DNA of 35,015 nucleotides from Candidatus Bathyarchaeum sp. GTDB lineage: Archaea; Thermoproteota; Bathyarchaeia; Bathyarchaeales; Bathyarchaeaceae. The translations under genes and the position numbers were made by a program. Below, one piece after another: positions 32,309-35,015 of this stretch. The first letter of the stretch is position 1, and each line of letters starts with the position of its first letter. The notes beneath the pieces are model-generated. The model saw only the letters and a list, made by a program, of their open reading frames with translations, was not told the DNA's origin and ran no database searches. The stretch covers positions 1 to 35,015 of the forward strand of contig PIXT01000087.1 in NCBI GenBank assembly GCA_003096235.1, in the 5' to 3' direction.

Positions 32309-34882
32309 ATGACAATAAATTATGGTACAAACAAATCTAAAATTATCACTATCACTTTAAGTCTGTTGTTAACTTTATCTGCTATTTCAGTTCTTTTTTC
32401 AGGTGTTAACGCCCAAACGAGTACAAAAACGACATACGCCTACATTGGCGCCACTCCTAACCCCGTTGGTGTTAACGGTCAAGCGTTGCTGCATGTTGGT
32501 ATTCCAGACCCAATAGGGACCGCGGCTGATGGCTGGGAAGGTCTAACCATAACGGTTACTGACCCCCAAGGAAACGAAGAAATCTTAGGACCACTACGAA
32601 CCGACTCAACAGGCGGAACTGGCACCGTATACACACCAACTATGGTTGGCACATATACTCTAGTGACAAACTTCCCTGAACAGGAATACGATGGCGTATT
32701 GTTTAAAGCTAGCTCAAGTGAACCACTGGATCTTATAGTAACTGAAGAACAAGTAGAATATTACCCCGGTCATTCACTTCCAACAGAATATTGGGGTCGT
32801 CCAATAGATGGACAACTTAGAGAATGGTCAGCAATCGCCGGAGACTGGATGACTACACCCGATAATAAATTCGCTCCTAACAATGATGGACCCGAATCTG
32901 CTCACATACTGTGGGCAAAGCCGCTGACGATGGGGGGTCTTGTTGGAGGAGCTGTTGGTAACGTAGGCTACGAAAATGGAGATGCATATGAAGGCTTTTT
33001 TGCGAACTCGGTGATCATTGCAGGAAGACTATACTATAATCGTTATAAGAGCAACGGAGGCAGTGCAATTGAGCAAGAAGTTGTCTGCGTAGACATACAT
33101 ACAGGCGAAGAGATATGGAGCAAAATTTTAGGAAACAATGAAAGATTAGCGTTTGGTCAAAACTTCTATTGGAATTCATACAATTATCAGGGTACCTTTC
33201 CATTCTTGTGGACAACTGTTGGCAGCACTTGGAACGCATATGATGCTTTCACTGGACGCTGGGTGTATAACATGACTGATGTGCCCTCGGGCAGCAACCT
33301 ATACGATTCAAACGGTGCAATCTATAGATATCAGGTTAATCTAAAAGACGGTTGGATGATGCTCTGGAACACAAGCAGAGTTGTTTCAGACGAAGGCAGT
33401 TTCGGTAGAGCCTACTTAGGACAAACATTTAACGTGTCAGCAGATGACTATACAACACGTCCACGCAATAGCGGCTACGAATGGAATGTAAGTATACCCT
33501 TAGGCTTACCTGGAAGCGTCAAAGCAACCTTTCTTGAAGACAGAATCATTGGTGCAGACCTAACAAATACCGAAGTCACTATCTGGGGAATCAGTGTGAA
33601 GCCAGGAGAAGAAGGAACCCTTCTGTTCAACAACACTTGGAGTGCACCAGCCGATTGGACTACCGGCAACATATCATTTTGGGGTATGATGAACCGTGGT
33701 TGGGTTGCTGCAAGTGCAGAAGATAAAGTTGCAGTCTTGAATACAAAAGAAACTAGACAACTTTATGGTGTCAGCCTCGAAACTGGTGACTTGATATGGG
33801 GACCAACTCCATCGATGTATTACTTGAACATGTGGGATGATCAGCTCTCAGCTCGTGTAATCGCTTATGGCAAGCTCTATGTTGGTGGTGTGAGCGGAAT
33901 AGTGTACTGTTATGATGTAAATACAGGAGACCTCTTGTGGACGTATGAAGCAGAAGACCCATACACAGAATACCTGTTTTCCAATAATTGGTGGATTGGC
34001 ACACAGTTCATTACCGACGGAAAAATCTACGTGGGACACGGAGAACATTCTGGCAATCAACCCCTACCCCGTGGTGCACCCTTCATTTGTCTCAACGCAA
34101 CAACTGGCGACGTAATATGGCGAACAGATGGTTTGTTCCGTCAAACTGACTGGGGCGGTTTTGCAATGATTAGCGACAGCACAATAATTGCTATGGATAC
34201 ATATGACCAGCGCATATACGCAATCGGCAAAGGTCCAAGCGCTACTACTGTTACAGCACCAGATGTCGGCGTATCACTGGGTAACTCTGTAATGATAAGA
34301 GGAACAGTAACCGACATATCCCCAGGCACAAAGGACTCTATTTTGACAATGCGTTTCCCGAATGGTATTCCCGTTGTAGCTGACGAAGACATGGGCAACT
34401 GGATGCTATACGTGTACAAACAGTTTGAGCTCCCAGACGTAACTGGTGTTGAAGTAAAGTTGGAGGTACTTGACCCTAACGGTAACTTCTACGAAATCGG
34501 AACGGTCACCAGTGATGCAAGTGGAATGTTCAAGCTGTTTTGGGAACCCGAAGTTCCAGGAGAGTACACCATCATCGCCACCTTCAAAGGAACGGAATCT
34601 TACTGGGGATCCTATGCAGAAACCGCAATCGGCGTAACAGAAGCAGCTTCTCCCGCAATTCCAATAGAGCCTGAACAAACTCCAGACACGCAACAACCAG
34701 ACACCGAGACACCAGACACTGAACAGCTAGACACTCAAACTCCAGATACAGAAACACCAGACACGGAAACTCCAACAGCAGAAGCACCACTGATCTCTAC
34801 AGAATTAGCAATCATCGCAGCAGTTGCAGTAGCCTGCGTCATAGGCGTAGCAGCATATTTGGCACTACGAAAACGAAAATAA
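32309..34882 (+). CDS. Large surface protein: PQQ-like beta-propeller, Ig-like domains and Pro/Thr stalk
   Basis: 857 residues from ATG 32309, which has an AAGGAG Shine-Dalgarno; the frame opens earlier at 32270, but that start has no signal. A signal peptide ends near GVNAQ (about residue 36). Next comes an Ig-like N-terminal domain, then a PQQ-type propeller with repeats such as GEEIWSK, GDLIWGP, GDLLWTYE and GDVIWRT, then a second Ig-like region. The C-terminus is a threonine/proline/aspartate stalk (PDTETPDTE-type repeats, about 790-830), a transmembrane segment and a basic LRKRK tail. The plan is that of a cell-surface protein anchored in the membrane. The ligand is unknown; the propeller need not bind PQQ. 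Confidence 0.88.
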   Translation: MTINYGTNKSKIITITLSLLLTLSAISVLFSGVNAQTSTKTTYAYIGATPNPVGVNGQALLHVGIPDPIGTAADGWEGLTITVTDPQGNEEILGPLRTDSTGGTGTVYTPTMVGTYTLVTNFPEQEYDGVLFKASSSEPLDLIVTEEQVEYYPGHSLPTEYWGRPIDGQLREWSAIAGDWMTTPDNKFAPNNDGPESAHILWAKPLTMGGLVGGAVGNVGYENGDAYEGFFANSVIIAGRLYYNRYKSNGGSAIEQEVVCVDIHTGEEIWSKILGNNERLAFGQNFYWNSYNYQGTFPFLWTTVGSTWNAYDAFTGRWVYNMTDVPSGSNLYDSNGAIYRYQVNLKDGWMMLWNTSRVVSDEGSFGRAYLGQTFNVSADDYTTRPRNSGYEWNVSIPLGLPGSVKATFLEDRIIGADLTNTEVTIWGISVKPGEEGTLLFNNTWSAPADWTTGNISFWGMMNRGWVAASAEDKVAVLNTKETRQLYGVSLETGDLIWGPTPSMYYLNMWDDQLSARVIAYGKLYVGGVSGIVYCYDVNTGDLLWTYEAEDPYTEYLFSNNWWIGTQFITDGKIYVGHGEHSGNQPLPRGAPFICLNATTGDVIWRTDGLFRQTDWGGFAMISDSTIIAMDTYDQRIYAIGKGPSATTVTAPDVGVSLGNSVMIRGTVTDISPGTKDSILTMRFPNGIPVVADEDMGNWMLYVYKQFELPDVTGVEVKLEVLDPNGNFYEIGTVTSDASGMFKLFWEPEVPGEYTIIATFKGTESYWGSYAETAIGVTEAASPAIPIEPEQTPDTQQPDTETPDTEQLDTQTPDTETPDTETPTAEAPLISTELAIIAAVAVACVIGVAAYLALRKRK

Positions 34883-35015
34883 AAAAACAATTTTCCCTTC
34901 TCCCTTTTTTTGTGGGAGACAAAATCATTGGAAGAACAGGGGCTGAACAGGCTCATGCGCGGAAATGAAAAATGACCAAGCGATAGTAGCAAGTTTTGTT
35001 CATTTTTTTCTTCTA
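34883..35015. other. Downstream end of the window
   Basis: T-rich runs (34891-34912) after the surface-protein stop are consistent with archaeal termination. No gene is visible up to the edge. Confidence 0.45.

Overview
The window is a stretch of archaeal chromosome. The evidence is an archaeal-type cluster secE - spt5 - rpl11 - rpl1 - rplP0 - rplP1, a family B DNA polymerase, the archaeal D-aminoacyl-tRNA deacylase DtdA, an archaeal-type leucyl-tRNA synthetase, an intron-bearing tRNA gene, TrmB-type regulation, and many start codons about 25 nt downstream of TATA-like boxes. The gene mix resembles uncultured TACK archaea of the Bathyarchaeia type, but that placement is an inference from gene style and was not tested by phylogeny. 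The genome is moderately AT-rich and gene-dense, with no insertion sequence, integrase, CRISPR array or phage gene visible.

Layout. 1-2.3 kb: two tandem MoeA-like molybdopterin genes (the first cut by the window edge) and a small membrane protein. 2.5-7.0 kb: a small coiled-coil protein, an HNH-like zinc protein that has lost its catalytic histidines, an agmatinase-family ureohydrolase, a NusB-Nol1/Nop2-type RNA m5C methyltransferase, a DUF167 protein and an E1-like (MoeB/ThiF) enzyme with an unfamiliar C-terminal domain. 7.0-8.7 kb: a membrane-anchored ZU5-like surface protein and a small cysteine-rich protein. 8.7-13.3 kb: PolB, an unknown protein, DtdA and an MscL channel. 13.4-18.6 kb: the secretion/transcription/ribosomal-stalk cluster, followed by a short bacterial-style alanyl-tRNA synthetase. 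19.5-25.8 kb: LeuRS, tRNA-Arg(UCU) with a 15-nt intron, an HTH-phosphoribosyltransferase regulator (GfcR-like), a probable independent structured small RNA, MtnA, a 45-residue four-cysteine protein and a methyltransferase. 25.8-35.0 kb: a radical SAM/SPASM enzyme, then a surface/envelope district with a LamG-like membrane protein, a secreted protein, a membrane-tethered winged-helix protein, a GT39-type glycosyltransferase, a TrmB regulator and a large PQQ-propeller surface protein on a Pro/Thr stalk.

Most of the window is informational and housekeeping. The less ordinary items are: (i) a three-way-junction RNA at about 23520-23614 with its own TATA box and a T-tract; (ii) the short Patescibacteria-like AlaRS directly after the ribosomal stalk operon; (iii) repeated GAACA/TGTTC operators between divergent envelope genes at 28.1-28.3 kb; (iv) a perfect TrmB-type inverted repeat at 32221-32245; (v) an 18-bp perfect palindrome in a 547-bp gene-free stretch upstream of leuS; (vi) several small zinc-type proteins. 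Assignments rest on reading motifs by eye; no database search was run.
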